Shown: positions 55,286 through 63,911 of the stretch, piece after piece
Position numbering within the stretch: the first letter of the stretch is position 1
Layout of the letters: every line of letters begins with the position of its first letter
Assembly (NCBI RefSeq): GCF_009687865.1
Contig: NZ_BLAE01000007.1
Span: 62,001 to 126,000 of the forward strand
Direction: 5' to 3'
From: Acrocarpospora macrocephala
Lineage (GTDB): Bacteria > Actinomycetota > Actinomycetes > Streptosporangiales > Streptosporangiaceae
DNA: 64,000 bases
Program-made: the position numbers and the translations under genes
The notes under the pieces: model-generated
Seen by the model: the letters and a program-made list of their open reading frames with translations, nothing else
The model's database searches: none
Told to the model about the DNA's origin: nothing

Positions 55286-56482
55286 ATGTCTATTACTTTC
55301 GACCCGCGAGATCCATCGATACGTACGGACCCATATCCTGTCTATCGACGCCTCCGCGAGACTGATCCGATTCATCAATCACATTTCGGCTATTGGGTTC
55401 TTTCCCGCTACGCCGACGTCGACGCCGTACTGTGCGCACCAGGGGCGTCGAGTGAGTTCTATCGGAACACCACATGGGCCAACCGCCGCGGCGGCGCGGA
55501 CAGCCCGCTCCTGCAGAGTGTGCGAAATTGGATGCTCATGCTTGACGGGCCCGCACACAGGCGGATCCGCGGCGTGATCGGCAAGGTTTTCACCCGCGCC
55601 TCCGTAGCGCGACTGCGGCCACGTATAACCGCTGAAACCGACCGGCTTCTCGACGCCGTGGGCGAAGGTGAGACCGATCTGATCGACAGTCTCGCACTGC
55701 CCCTTCCGGTGACCGTGACCTGCGAGCTTCTGGGCTTGCCCTCGTACGATCGAGACCAGTGCCGCCGTTGGACGGAACAAATAAGTCGCGTGATCGACCC
55801 CTCGATAACGTTCGAGGACACGGCCGGCATGAACACGGCGGAAGTAGAATTTCGGGAATACGTCGCCGAGCAGCTCGACGAGCGCAGGTCAACACCACGA
55901 GAAGACATCCTGTCTCTGCTCGTGCACGCTGAGGTCGATGGCGTCCGGCTGACTGACTGCGAGATCATCGCCAATGTTCTGTTTCTGTTCGTCGCAGGTC
56001 ATGAGACAACTGTCAATCTGATCGGAAACGGTCTGCTGGCGCTGCTCCGGCATCCCGACCAGTTGCGAATGCTGCGCGAGAACCCGGAGATGATCACTGA
56101 TGCCATGGACGAGATCACTCGCTACGACGCCCCCGTGCAGATCGTCTCCAGGCTCCTGACCGACAACGTCGCCCTTGAGGACGTCACGCTTCCTGCGGGG
56201 GCCAAGGTGATGTTGCTCTTCGGGGCGGCCAGTCGTGATCCGGCACGCTACTGCGACCCGGACCGCCTCGACTTGACTCGTACCGGAACAAAAACGCTGG
56301 CTTTCAGCAGTGGGCCCCATTACTGCATCGGCGCCGCGCTGGGAAAGCTGGAGACCTCTGTGGTGCTGACGGAGCTACTACGACGCTACTCCAGGATTGA
56401 ACTCACCAGCGAGAACCTGGTCTGGCGACCTAACGTCAGCTTCCGTGGCCTACAGAGACTGCCACTCAGGCTGATGCGCTGA
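55286..56482 (+). CDS. Cytochrome P450
   Basis: 398 residues from ATG 55286 (agga upstream; ATG 55280 also in frame). Motifs: I-helix FVAGHETT near residue 237, ExxR in DEITRYD near 278, and heme loop FSSGPHYCIGAALGK with Cys near 347. A class I bacterial P450 needing external ferredoxin and reductase. Expected late hydroxylation or epoxidation of the cluster product. Third-position G/C is a little lower than in the genes before it, so it may have joined the cluster separately. Confidence 0.92.
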   Translation: MSITFDPRDPSIRTDPYPVYRRLRETDPIHQSHFGYWVLSRYADVDAVLCAPGASSEFYRNTTWANRRGGADSPLLQSVRNWMLMLDGPAHRRIRGVIGKVFTRASVARLRPRITAETDRLLDAVGEGETDLIDSLALPLPVTVTCELLGLPSYDRDQCRRWTEQISRVIDPSITFEDTAGMNTAEVEFREYVAEQLDERRSTPREDILSLLVHAEVDGVRLTDCEIIANVLFLFVAGHETTVNLIGNGLLALLRHPDQLRMLRENPEMITDAMDEITRYDAPVQIVSRLLTDNVALEDVTLPAGAKVMLLFGAASRDPARYCDPDRLDLTRTGTKTLAFSSGPHYCIGAALGKLETSVVLTELLRRYSRIELTSENLVWRPNVSFRGLQRLPLRLMR

Positions 56483-56640
56483 CCTGGACAGGCGAAGCCA
56501 TCCCTCCAGCGGGACCCGTTATTCGGCGGGTTGGCGACCAACTGATGATCCTGGGGCCGGGACGCGACCAACGCGGGCAGAGGTCCCCTGCACGGGGGAG
56601 GACTGCGAACGCTCGATCTGTTCGGCGGCCCCTGGCTGGA

Positions 56641-56901
56641 TTGAGTAACCGACCTTCATCTCCTCTCTCCAGCCGCCACGTTCAACTCGGCCTTGCGCGT
56701 GCCGATTATTCATCCGTCCAGGTCAAGCCGCATGGCGATACTCCTGAGAACTCCACCAAGTCGACCACGCCGACGGAGGTCCAGGCGGGTGGGCCCGTCA
56801 AGTTGACGGTCCCTCCTCGTCGCCGCAAGCGCCCGCGCCCCGACGTCCAAGCCCAAGCAGCGGCCGACGCGGGGGGCGACCTGCTCAAGGCGCTGGGTTG
56901 A
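56641..56901 (+). CDS. Possible small basic protein or 3' remnant
   Basis: From about 56690 to the TGA at 56899 one forward frame shows coding-like third-position G/C and ends KLTVPPRRRKRPRPD..AGGDLLKALG. The only plausible start is TTG 56641 without a clear RBS, so this may be the tail of a lost gene. It converges on, and overlaps by 17 bp, the leftward gene ending at 56885. The rest of 56483-56640 holds nothing I can name. Confidence 0.25.
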   Translation: MSNRPSSPLSSRHVQLGLARADYSSVQVKPHGDTPENSTKSTTPTEVQAGGPVKLTVPPRRRKRPRPDVQAQAAADAGGDLLKALG

Positions 56902-59605
56902 GTTCGGCGTCGGGCTGGAGATAGATCAGCGAGGTCGGCGTGACGATCTCCCAGGGCTCGTCGACGGCGATCTCCATTCCCGGCCGGTCGAGGGCGTCGC
57001 CGATCAGTTCCTCGATCGGTGGATAGGGGTTGGAGCGGCCGCGCCACCGCTTCGGCGACAGCTTCGGAACCTCCGAGGTGGCGAAGTAATCCCCGACCGC
57101 GTGCTCGTACCCCGCCCGGACAGGCACCATCACCCGGGCCGCCCCGGCCCGCAGGAACGCCTCGTGGGTCGGATCCGTGCTGGTCCGGGCCCGGAGCGTG
57201 CCCCAGCGTTCCCGCCCGGCCCACTGGTACGGGTAGAACAGATACACCATGTTCTCCCAGTCGAAGACGTCCTCGAAGAACTGGATGTAGTCGGCCTCCT
57301 TGGCGAGCTCCATGCGGTTGATGCGCGGGGCGTCGTCGGCGGGGAAGGTGAGCGCGCCGAACAGGTCGAAATCCTGGCCGCTCAGCACGGTCTGGCACGC
57401 CCGCTTCAACTCCGCCTGCTCGACGCGCCGATTGACCGAGGAAGGCTGGTCGGACCGGTACGCCTCGCGCGCCTGCCGCCGTCGCTGGTCGTTCTCGTAG
57501 GCGGACGACTGCGCCAGATAACCGGCGCGGATCGTCTCGTACGTGCGCAGCCGCCACGCCTCGAAGGCGGCGCGCGTACGCTCGCAGCGCACCCGCACCA
57601 CCACCGTGAGGCCGCCGCGCTGATCGGCGCTGAGGCCGATGGGCAGCGGCCCGGGAAGCACATGGTCGAGCGGGACGGTGAGTTCGCCGTCGTCCGCGTC
57701 GCTGACGGTGACACGCTTCTCGCCGATCGCGATCTGCACCGCCTGGGTGGATTGGCCCCCCTCGGTGGAATACTCGCCGCTCTCCAACGCCCAGGTGACG
57801 GTCACGTAGGCGTCGCCGGCCGCATAGCCGTTCGGCACGCCGACCTCGCCGACGTAGGAGCTGTAGCCCCATTCCGGCTGGGACTTGTCGGTGGTGTTCC
57901 TGGGGTAGTCGAACGGCCGCGCCGCCGGATCGGCGAAGGTCGCGGTCGCGAACACCTCCTCCTCGGGCGGCGGCTCGACGCCGAGCACGTCCCAGCGCGC
58001 GGCCTTGGCGACGTAATTCTCCTCGGTCAGCTCCTCGATCTCCAGGAACCAGCCGGCCGGCTTCGGGACGGCGCCCTGATCGGTGTCCTGCTGCGCCAGG
58101 TAGACCAGCTGCGCGGCCGGCTCGGGGACGATGAACTCCAGCATCAGCCGCTCGCCGTAGTTGTAGAGCTGGGCCTGGTCGACCTTGTTGAGCCAGCGGT
58201 AGACGCCGGCGATGTTCGCCGAGCCGCCCGCATTGTCGAACCTGTGCTCGTTGGTCTCCGTCACGCGCGTCGTGCTGATGCTGGTGCGGCGCTGGGAGAC
58301 TTCGGTGCGCAGCAGCTCGGCGGCGCTCTCGGTCATGGTCTTGGCGTACGAGACGGCCGAGCTCATGCTCGTTTCCGTCGTGGTGGAGCGGTCGGCGTTG
58401 ATGTCGACGCCGGCCTGGATCGGGCCGAAGCCGCCGGAGACGCTGACGCCCAGCGACATGGAGGTGCTCTGCGTGGCCGCCGTCTGGAGCGCCCGGTCGA
58501 GGCTGTTCTGCTCGGTGGTCTCCAGTTCCCGGGTGGTCTCGGAGATCGACTGGGTCGAGGTGGTGATCGTCTCACTGGTCCGGGTGTCGACGACGTGAGT
58601 GCGGGCCCGCACCTCGCTGGCCAGCACGTTCTCGATGTGCGAGATCTCGCCGGGCTCGTAGCGCAGATGCGTGGTACGGATGATCATGAGGTCGCCGCGG
58701 CCCGCGATCCGCGCCTGGGCCTTCAGCACCGGCACGCTCGGCGGAATGTAGGCCGTCTCGGCCTCGACCGTGGCCTCGAAGTCTCCGGCCTCGGCCGTGC
58801 TCGACCGGCGGCGGGCGACGTCGCGTTCGGTGTCCAGGACCTTGCGGAGGCCGCGCAGCGTGGCGGTGGGCGGCACCCCGAGTTCGGCGGCGGCGAGCGC
58901 CGTCGCCTCGATGGCCGGGTGGAGGTCCTTGAAGCCGCCCGACTGCATGTCGGCGAGCGTCGGGTCCGGCTTGCCGGCGGCACGCGCCCGGGTCAGGAGA
59001 CGCCCGACCTCGACGCTCAGGCCGGACAACCGCTTGACCCGCTCGGCGTCCGGGTCCGGCGGCGGAACCGGCTTCGGCGGCGGCGGCAGCTCCAGTTCGC
59101 GGCCCCCGATCAGCGTGCGGACCAGGCAGGCGTCCTCGGCCTTCGAACTCGCGAGGCGGAGCAGCGCGATGCCGCGTAAGAGGCGGGTCAGCGCCGCCGC
59201 CGCGCCCCTCGGCCTGCCCAGGAACCGGCCGAGGACGATCATGTCCACGGCCCAGCGGGTCAAGTCGGCGACCGCGCCACGGGGCGGGTCCGGCGCCATC
59301 CGGCGTTCGGCGATGACCGCGCGCAGCTTTCCGACCGTGAGGCGCGAGTCGATGGCGGCGCGCAGCAGCAGGGCCAAGGCCAGCCGCCCGACGTCCTCCA
59401 GCAGGTCGTCGCGTTCCGCTGCCCGCGCGGTGTGCAGAGCCAGGGCCTGCTCGCGGTCGCCCGCCGTCACCGCCTCCTTCACCTGCGGCGACCAGTCGTC
59501 ACCGAAATCGACGACTTCCGTGACGACCTTCGGTCCGGTCGAGCACGAGCCGTCCGGATCGCTCGTACGGCGCAGCTGGACGAAACGTAACGAAGCCTCT
59601 GACAT
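56885..59605 (-). CDS. Large uncharacterised protein with GEI-HIENVL and EFIVPEPAA motifs
   Basis: 906 residues from ATG 59605 (aggtgagg upstream). The N-terminal third is helical (residues 60-170). Residues about 310-460 begin GEISHIENVLASEVRAR and run into a Ser/Thr/Glu-rich amphipathic stretch with SLGVSVSGGFGPIQAGVDIN, then GGSANIAGVYRWLNKVDQ and RLMLEFIVPEPAAQLVY. I recall similar motif combinations in large uncharacterised bacterial proteins, but no function. The C-terminal part is beta-rich, then helical. No signal peptide or clear membrane helix. Probably co-transcribed with the two genes upstream. Confidence 0.75.
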   Translation of the reverse strand: MSEASLRFVQLRRTSDPDGSCSTGPKVVTEVVDFGDDWSPQVKEAVTAGDREQALALHTARAAERDDLLEDVGRLALALLLRAAIDSRLTVGKLRAVIAERRMAPDPPRGAVADLTRWAVDMIVLGRFLGRPRGAAAALTRLLRGIALLRLASSKAEDACLVRTLIGGRELELPPPPKPVPPPDPDAERVKRLSGLSVEVGRLLTRARAAGKPDPTLADMQSGGFKDLHPAIEATALAAAELGVPPTATLRGLRKVLDTERDVARRRSSTAEAGDFEATVEAETAYIPPSVPVLKAQARIAGRGDLMIIRTTHLRYEPGEISHIENVLASEVRARTHVVDTRTSETITTSTQSISETTRELETTEQNSLDRALQTAATQSTSMSLGVSVSGGFGPIQAGVDINADRSTTTETSMSSAVSYAKTMTESAAELLRTEVSQRRTSISTTRVTETNEHRFDNAGGSANIAGVYRWLNKVDQAQLYNYGERLMLEFIVPEPAAQLVYLAQQDTDQGAVPKPAGWFLEIEELTEENYVAKAARWDVLGVEPPPEEEVFATATFADPAARPFDYPRNTTDKSQPEWGYSSYVGEVGVPNGYAAGDAYVTVTWALESGEYSTEGGQSTQAVQIAIGEKRVTVSDADDGELTVPLDHVLPGPLPIGLSADQRGGLTVVVRVRCERTRAAFEAWRLRTYETIRAGYLAQSSAYENDQRRRQAREAYRSDQPSSVNRRVEQAELKRACQTVLSGQDFDLFGALTFPADDAPRINRMELAKEADYIQFFEDVFDWENMVYLFYPYQWAGRERWGTLRARTSTDPTHEAFLRAGAARVMVPVRAGYEHAVGDYFATSEVPKLSPKRWRGRSNPYPPIEELIGDALDRPGMEIAVDEPWEIVTPTSLIYLQPDAELNPAP

Positions 59606-59617
59606 CAGTCCTCACCT

Positions 59618-61252
59618 TTAGATTTCCGGCAAACGCAGGGCGGCCGGCATGCCGTAATAATCGACCTGCAGATTGAGCCTTCGCACGAGCCCGTTCCACT
59701 CCTCACGACGGTCCGCGTCCTGAAGCAACCTGAGCGCGCTCTGCCATTCGTCCTCCTGCAACGCGCTCATGAGTTCGGCCAGGGTCCGCTGGTCCAATCC
59801 GACGACGGCGTCGGTGGCCCGGTCGAAATCGGTAAGGGGGAATGACCCCAAGGTCTCCCCCGACGGGAACGTGAACCCCGTGCGCCCCTCCGCGCGCTGC
59901 TCATAGGTGTAAAGGGACACCTCGTCCAGCGTCGGAATCGCGCGGTTTCCGTAGCGGTCGAGCCGGGTTCCGATGAAGTTTCGCCCCGCCTCGAGGTCGG
60001 TCCGCGCATGGTCCCATCGCCCCAGCAGATGCAGATTGCTTGGCTCCGACGCCCCGGTGATCATGGCAAGCCGACTCGCCCAGAACTCCTGAGGAAACTT
60101 ATCGGACTTCTTCGGGTACTGATTGCGCAGCCGCCGGACCCAGTCACCCATGACCCTGATGAAACGCTGAGTCCCCCCGACATGCTCCCACTCGTTGACC
60201 AGGACGGCCACGTCCAGCGCCTTAGGACGCGCCAGCGCCATCTCGAACAGTTCGTCCCTCGACAGCCGGTAGTACGGATCACGGGCGTAGCGGCTGCGAA
60301 AGTCGAGCGAATTTCCGGACCGCCGGACCGTGTCACTGCCAATCCGGGACCGGATCTGCTCAAGTTCGGCTTTATCGACCGTCAGAATCCTCTCGTCCTG
60401 GAGCCGGGCCGCGAGTTCCCACCGCGCCTGCACCACAGTGCGCGCCCTAGGTGGCCCCTGCTCGTAGCTGAAGTTGTAGATCGGCGCCTCGCCGGTCGAA
60501 ATCATGTGCGCGATCTGCACCTCGGAGAGCAGCAAGTCGGGGTCGTAGTCCCACGCGTGCACCTCGTCGTAGCTTCTGACCTGCAGCTCACGGAACAGTT
60601 CCACGTCACGCGCGGTGAGCGGGATCTCCCGGTTCCAGACCCGCGACGCCATCACCATGCCGATCGAGCGGTGGCCCCGCTTCGTCACCTTACTTCCGTA
60701 GGGCGGGTAGTGCAGGTCCGGGCCGACCGGCGCGTTCATGGGCGTGACGTTGAGATTGTCCGGCAACTCGACGTGGAAGCCCTCGTGATACCGGTACGAG
60801 CCGTAGGACACGCCGCCGTCGAAGGGCGTCATCGTCGTCCTGAAATCGAGATAGGCCCGCCGGAGCGCGTCGACGTACTCCTCGGGATTCGAGGTGCGCA
60901 GCAGCGTCGCCGAGGCCGGGCCGAGCCACGCGTCGACGACGGCGTGGAGCAGCGACCGGGAGTCTCCGCCGGCCAGGAAGCCCTCGATGCTGATGTTCGG
61001 AAAGTCCTCGCGTACGGCCTCGAAGGCGTTCTGCAGCCAGCCGGACCGCAGGCAGAGGCCGGATGGGTCGATCAGCTCGCGGGGATCCCGCGCGAACGAG
61101 CGGGGCGCGCGGTCAGCGGCGAAGATCGCCCGGACCTGCGGTGTCATGCGCTGGAGCTGGTTCAACAGCGCGAGTTGCTCCGGCATGGACCGGATCGGCG
61201 GGTTCGCGAGGAGCTCTCCCAGGCGTGTCCGGACCTCCCTCGGCGGGCTCAC
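59618..61252 (-). CDS. Uncharacterised 544-residue protein of the 57-63 kb operon
   Basis: Start GTG 61252, overlapping the upstream stop (GTGA); longer in-frame sequence upstream is Arg/Gly-rich shadow of the neighbour and is excluded. Mixed alpha/beta, with many Trp/Tyr, e.g. YGSYRYHEGFHVELPDNLNV, DEVHAWDYDPDLLLSEVQIA and LHLLGRWDHARTDLEAGRNF. No signal peptide, transmembrane helix or catalytic motif I recognise. Its stop lies 12 bp before the 906-residue gene, so the products likely act together. Confidence 0.7.
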   Translation of the reverse strand: MSPPREVRTRLGELLANPPIRSMPEQLALLNQLQRMTPQVRAIFAADRAPRSFARDPRELIDPSGLCLRSGWLQNAFEAVREDFPNISIEGFLAGGDSRSLLHAVVDAWLGPASATLLRTSNPEEYVDALRRAYLDFRTTMTPFDGGVSYGSYRYHEGFHVELPDNLNVTPMNAPVGPDLHYPPYGSKVTKRGHRSIGMVMASRVWNREIPLTARDVELFRELQVRSYDEVHAWDYDPDLLLSEVQIAHMISTGEAPIYNFSYEQGPPRARTVVQARWELAARLQDERILTVDKAELEQIRSRIGSDTVRRSGNSLDFRSRYARDPYYRLSRDELFEMALARPKALDVAVLVNEWEHVGGTQRFIRVMGDWVRRLRNQYPKKSDKFPQEFWASRLAMITGASEPSNLHLLGRWDHARTDLEAGRNFIGTRLDRYGNRAIPTLDEVSLYTYEQRAEGRTGFTFPSGETLGSFPLTDFDRATDAVVGLDQRTLAELMSALQEDEWQSALRLLQDADRREEWNGLVRRLNLQVDYYGMPAALRLPEI

Positions 61253-62988
61253 GGTGAGCTCGCTTCGGCGCGCTCGGCCGTCGCCTTCGCCAGCGCCGCG
61301 TCCGCGGACTCGACCGCCTCCGCCGCGTCGCGCAGGCGAGCCGACGGATTGTCGCCGACGGTCAAGACCCGGCGGCCGGAGGCCAGCAGGGACCTGCCCG
61401 CGCGTTCCGCGACTTCGGGGACGAGGACGCCGCCGAGGGTGAGGGCGGCCTCCAGACCGCTCATGGGCTCGCCGTACAGGTCCTTCCCGGTCAGCACATA
61501 GGCGCCGACGCTGCCCAGGTCGCGCAGGTCGTACATGGCCTGGATGGCCGGGTGCGGGATGAACTCGCCGATCGAGAGGACGATCTGCAGGATCTCCGCG
61601 ATGGTCGCCGGTCGGGACCGCAGGTCCGCGACGTCGACCTGCTCGTCCGCCGTGATCGCCAGCGGCACGTCGTCGAAATCCGCGACCTGCTCGCGGTACT
61701 CGACGATGCCCTCCAGATCGGACTCGCCGGCGGCGCCGATGGCGTCGTCCAGGAAGACGCGCACCTGCTCGGTGCGGACGACCGTCAGCCGGAAACTCGG
61801 CCCGCCGGGCACGGCCCTCGCGGGCGGCTCGGCGGAGGCCTTGCCGTCCGGGTCCAGGTAGTCGAGCCGGTAGGCGAAGCGGTCCGCCGCGCTCGCCGGA
61901 TCGACCCGGATGCGGATCAGCGCCGGCGCCGTCTCCGGCAGCCCGCCGAGCCATTCGACATAGGTGTCGAGAACGCTTATCACCAGCGAGAAGACGAAGT
62001 CGTCAAGGGCGTACGCCGCCTTGACCAGCCAGTCCGGCTGCCAGCCCCACGGGCGTCCCCTGGGTGGCCGGCGGAGATCCGGCTTCATCAGCAGCAGGTC
62101 GACGCCGTCCGGGCGCGTCTGCTGCACGGCCAAGGGCTTGGGCGCCTCGTTCTGCTCGCCGAAGGCGTGGCGCATCGCCACGGCGCTCGCCACGATGTCG
62201 GGCTCCGCCAACGGCGTCGGGCGGAGCGGCGCGCCGAGCGGCGGCAGCGTCATCGGATGCCGGTGGCGCTCGAACTCGAGGATGAGCGCCTGGTCGCAGG
62301 TGACCTCTGCTTCGCCGGCGACGTAGGCCGCGCGCGCCGCGCTCAACGCGGCCTCACCGAGGAGCGGCGCCTGCGTGAAACCGACGCCGGGCGCGGCGGC
62401 GATCCGGAGCCGCATCGCGCTCCAGTGATAGAGCGCCGCCGGGTCCAGTGTCGGATCGCCGTCCGGAGGCGACTCCGTGACGCAGAAGCCGCGGGCGGGT
62501 GTGAAGGCGTAGCCGAAGGGCAGGAGTTCGTATTCGATCGTTTTCGTTTCGGCGGCGTCGCCGAAGCTCCAGCTCCAGCCGGTCTCCCCGCCGCCGCTCG
62601 CCCGGACCTTGACGGTCTCGGTCGCGCCGCGGACCTTGTTCACCACGGTCAGGTCGAAGGAGAGCGGCTGCGCCGTTTCGACGTCCACCACGGTCGTCGT
62701 CGACAGCTCCGGAAGCCGGCCAAGGGCGCTGCTCGCCACCTCGAAGAACCAGCCGGGCAGATAGACGATCGAAAGGGACCCTCCGCCATACCGCGCATGC
62801 AGCACGTTGCCCATGGCGTCGACGCAGACGAACAGCGGGCTGCCCGGCGACCCGAGCCGGAGCTCCTCCCAGCGCCCTCCGATGGTGTCCGGAGCATCGA
62901 GGGCCCGCCAGACGTCTTCCAGCATAGGGCGCAAATGCCGCACAGTCTCCTCGACGGCCGCGAGCTTGGAGGTTTCCCCTGGCCCCAT
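61249..62988 (-). CDS. Uncharacterised protein with a pre-toxin-TG-like C-terminal segment
   Basis: 579 residues from ATG 62988 (no strong RBS). The first about 420 residues are a beta-rich unknown region (LFVCVDAMGNVLHARYGGG; WSWSFGDAAETKTIEYELLP). Residues about 480-530 read YDLRDLGSVGAYVLTGKDLY then EPMSGLEAALTLGGVLVPE, close to the pre-toxin TG pattern found before toxin domains in polymorphic toxins, but only about 50 residues follow and no nuclease motif is seen. It could be a structural or carrier relative rather than a toxin. Confidence 0.7.
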   Translation of the reverse strand: MGPGETSKLAAVEETVRHLRPMLEDVWRALDAPDTIGGRWEELRLGSPGSPLFVCVDAMGNVLHARYGGGSLSIVYLPGWFFEVASSALGRLPELSTTTVVDVETAQPLSFDLTVVNKVRGATETVKVRASGGGETGWSWSFGDAAETKTIEYELLPFGYAFTPARGFCVTESPPDGDPTLDPAALYHWSAMRLRIAAAPGVGFTQAPLLGEAALSAARAAYVAGEAEVTCDQALILEFERHRHPMTLPPLGAPLRPTPLAEPDIVASAVAMRHAFGEQNEAPKPLAVQQTRPDGVDLLLMKPDLRRPPRGRPWGWQPDWLVKAAYALDDFVFSLVISVLDTYVEWLGGLPETAPALIRIRVDPASAADRFAYRLDYLDPDGKASAEPPARAVPGGPSFRLTVVRTEQVRVFLDDAIGAAGESDLEGIVEYREQVADFDDVPLAITADEQVDVADLRSRPATIAEILQIVLSIGEFIPHPAIQAMYDLRDLGSVGAYVLTGKDLYGEPMSGLEAALTLGGVLVPEVAERAGRSLLASGRRVLTVGDNPSARLRDAAEAVESADAALAKATAERAEASSP

Positions 62989-63044
62989 GGCCGGGAGAAT
63001 ATCCGATAGCCGTACGCGACACCCAGACCTAAGTTTCCGCGTGG

Positions 63045-63551
63045 CTAGGACTCGTAGAGGTCCTTCTCGCTGAGGACCGGGCTGCCGTCTTCGGAACGTC
63101 CCAGCCGGGCCGCGGAGCCGAACATGGGACCACGAGCGCGCTGGATCCCGGCGAACCGTCCGAAGCCGAGCGGCTTGGGCACGTCATCGTAGACCGCCTC
63201 CATACCGCCCTTGGCCGAGTACGTCTCGTGCCAGAAACCGGTGCCGCCGGAATCTCGCAGGAAGTCGAGCCACCATTGTCGATGCGGCTCCGACCGGGCG
63301 AATGCGAGCAGCGAGGGCAGATCGCGCCAGTACTGGCGCATTCCCATGTTCATCGGGAAGAACGAGTAGTAGACGGGCTCGTGCAGCAGCAGTCCGTCCG
63401 GCTTGCCGGCGACCGACTCACTGATCTTCCGGCCGAAACTGAAGAAGGTCCGGATACCGTACAGCCGGTTCACCCGCATGCCGAGGTACAGGACCAGGAG
63501 GTCTGGATAGGCGGAGAGGTCGACGGTCTGCCGGATGACTCGGGTTGGCAT
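63045..63551 (-). CDS. DUF4188 family protein
   Basis: 168 residues from ATG 63551 (ggaggag upstream). Ferredoxin-like alpha/beta family with typical MRQYWRDLPSLLAFARSEPH, RQWWLDFLRDSGGTG and FWHETYSAKGG. Related families include monooxygenase-like dimers, but DUF4188 members have no settled activity. First gene of a leftward run; 56 bp separate it from the 579-residue gene. Confidence 0.82.
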   Translation of the reverse strand: MPTRVIRQTVDLSAYPDLLVLYLGMRVNRLYGIRTFFSFGRKISESVAGKPDGLLLHEPVYYSFFPMNMGMRQYWRDLPSLLAFARSEPHRQWWLDFLRDSGGTGFWHETYSAKGGMEAVYDDVPKPLGFGRFAGIQRARGPMFGSAARLGRSEDGSPVLSEKDLYES

Positions 63552-63623
63552 CTAGGGCTCCTCCGGGCTGGAGAACGACACGGCTCCGTGCGCATATCTC
63601 ATGTCCGCAGGCTAAATCGGCGT

Positions 63624-63664
63624 ACTTGACGAGAAATGAATCGCTCGTTCAGCGATCGTCAAGT
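63624..63664. promoter_or_regulatory. Nested palindrome upstream of the DUF4188 gene
   Basis: ACTTGACG (63624-63631) pairs with CGTCAAGT (63657-63664), and inside it ATCGCT (63640-63645) pairs with AGCGAT (63651-63656). It lies 73-113 bp before the DUF4188 start, a good place for a repressor. Further right, gtttg-gaatg-caaac at about 63790-63804 is a second dyad next to TTGACA. No gene is visible in 63552-63911. Confidence 0.45.
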
Positions 63665-63911
63665 GCCCGGGTTCGGTCCGAAACTTACATAGCTCAGGCC
63701 GTACCCACAGGAGCTGATCGACCGTGGTCAGTACGCTCTGACGGCGGCGAGAGCCCTCCCGATCGGGCGAGACCACCTTGACAGTATTTGTTTGGAATGC
63801 AAACTATGTGGACGACAAAAGGTCTTGCCGGGTGTGGATCGGGTACCTCGGCGCGGGTGGGCGGACCCCCGCCGGCGCCGGGCCGCATCGGCCGCAACCG
63901 TGAGGACTCAG

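Noticed and set aside
61253-61954. N-terminal extension of the 544-residue protein
   Set aside because: Low-complexity Arg/Gly sequence antisense-like to good coding frame of the upstream gene; GTG 61252 is the coupled start.
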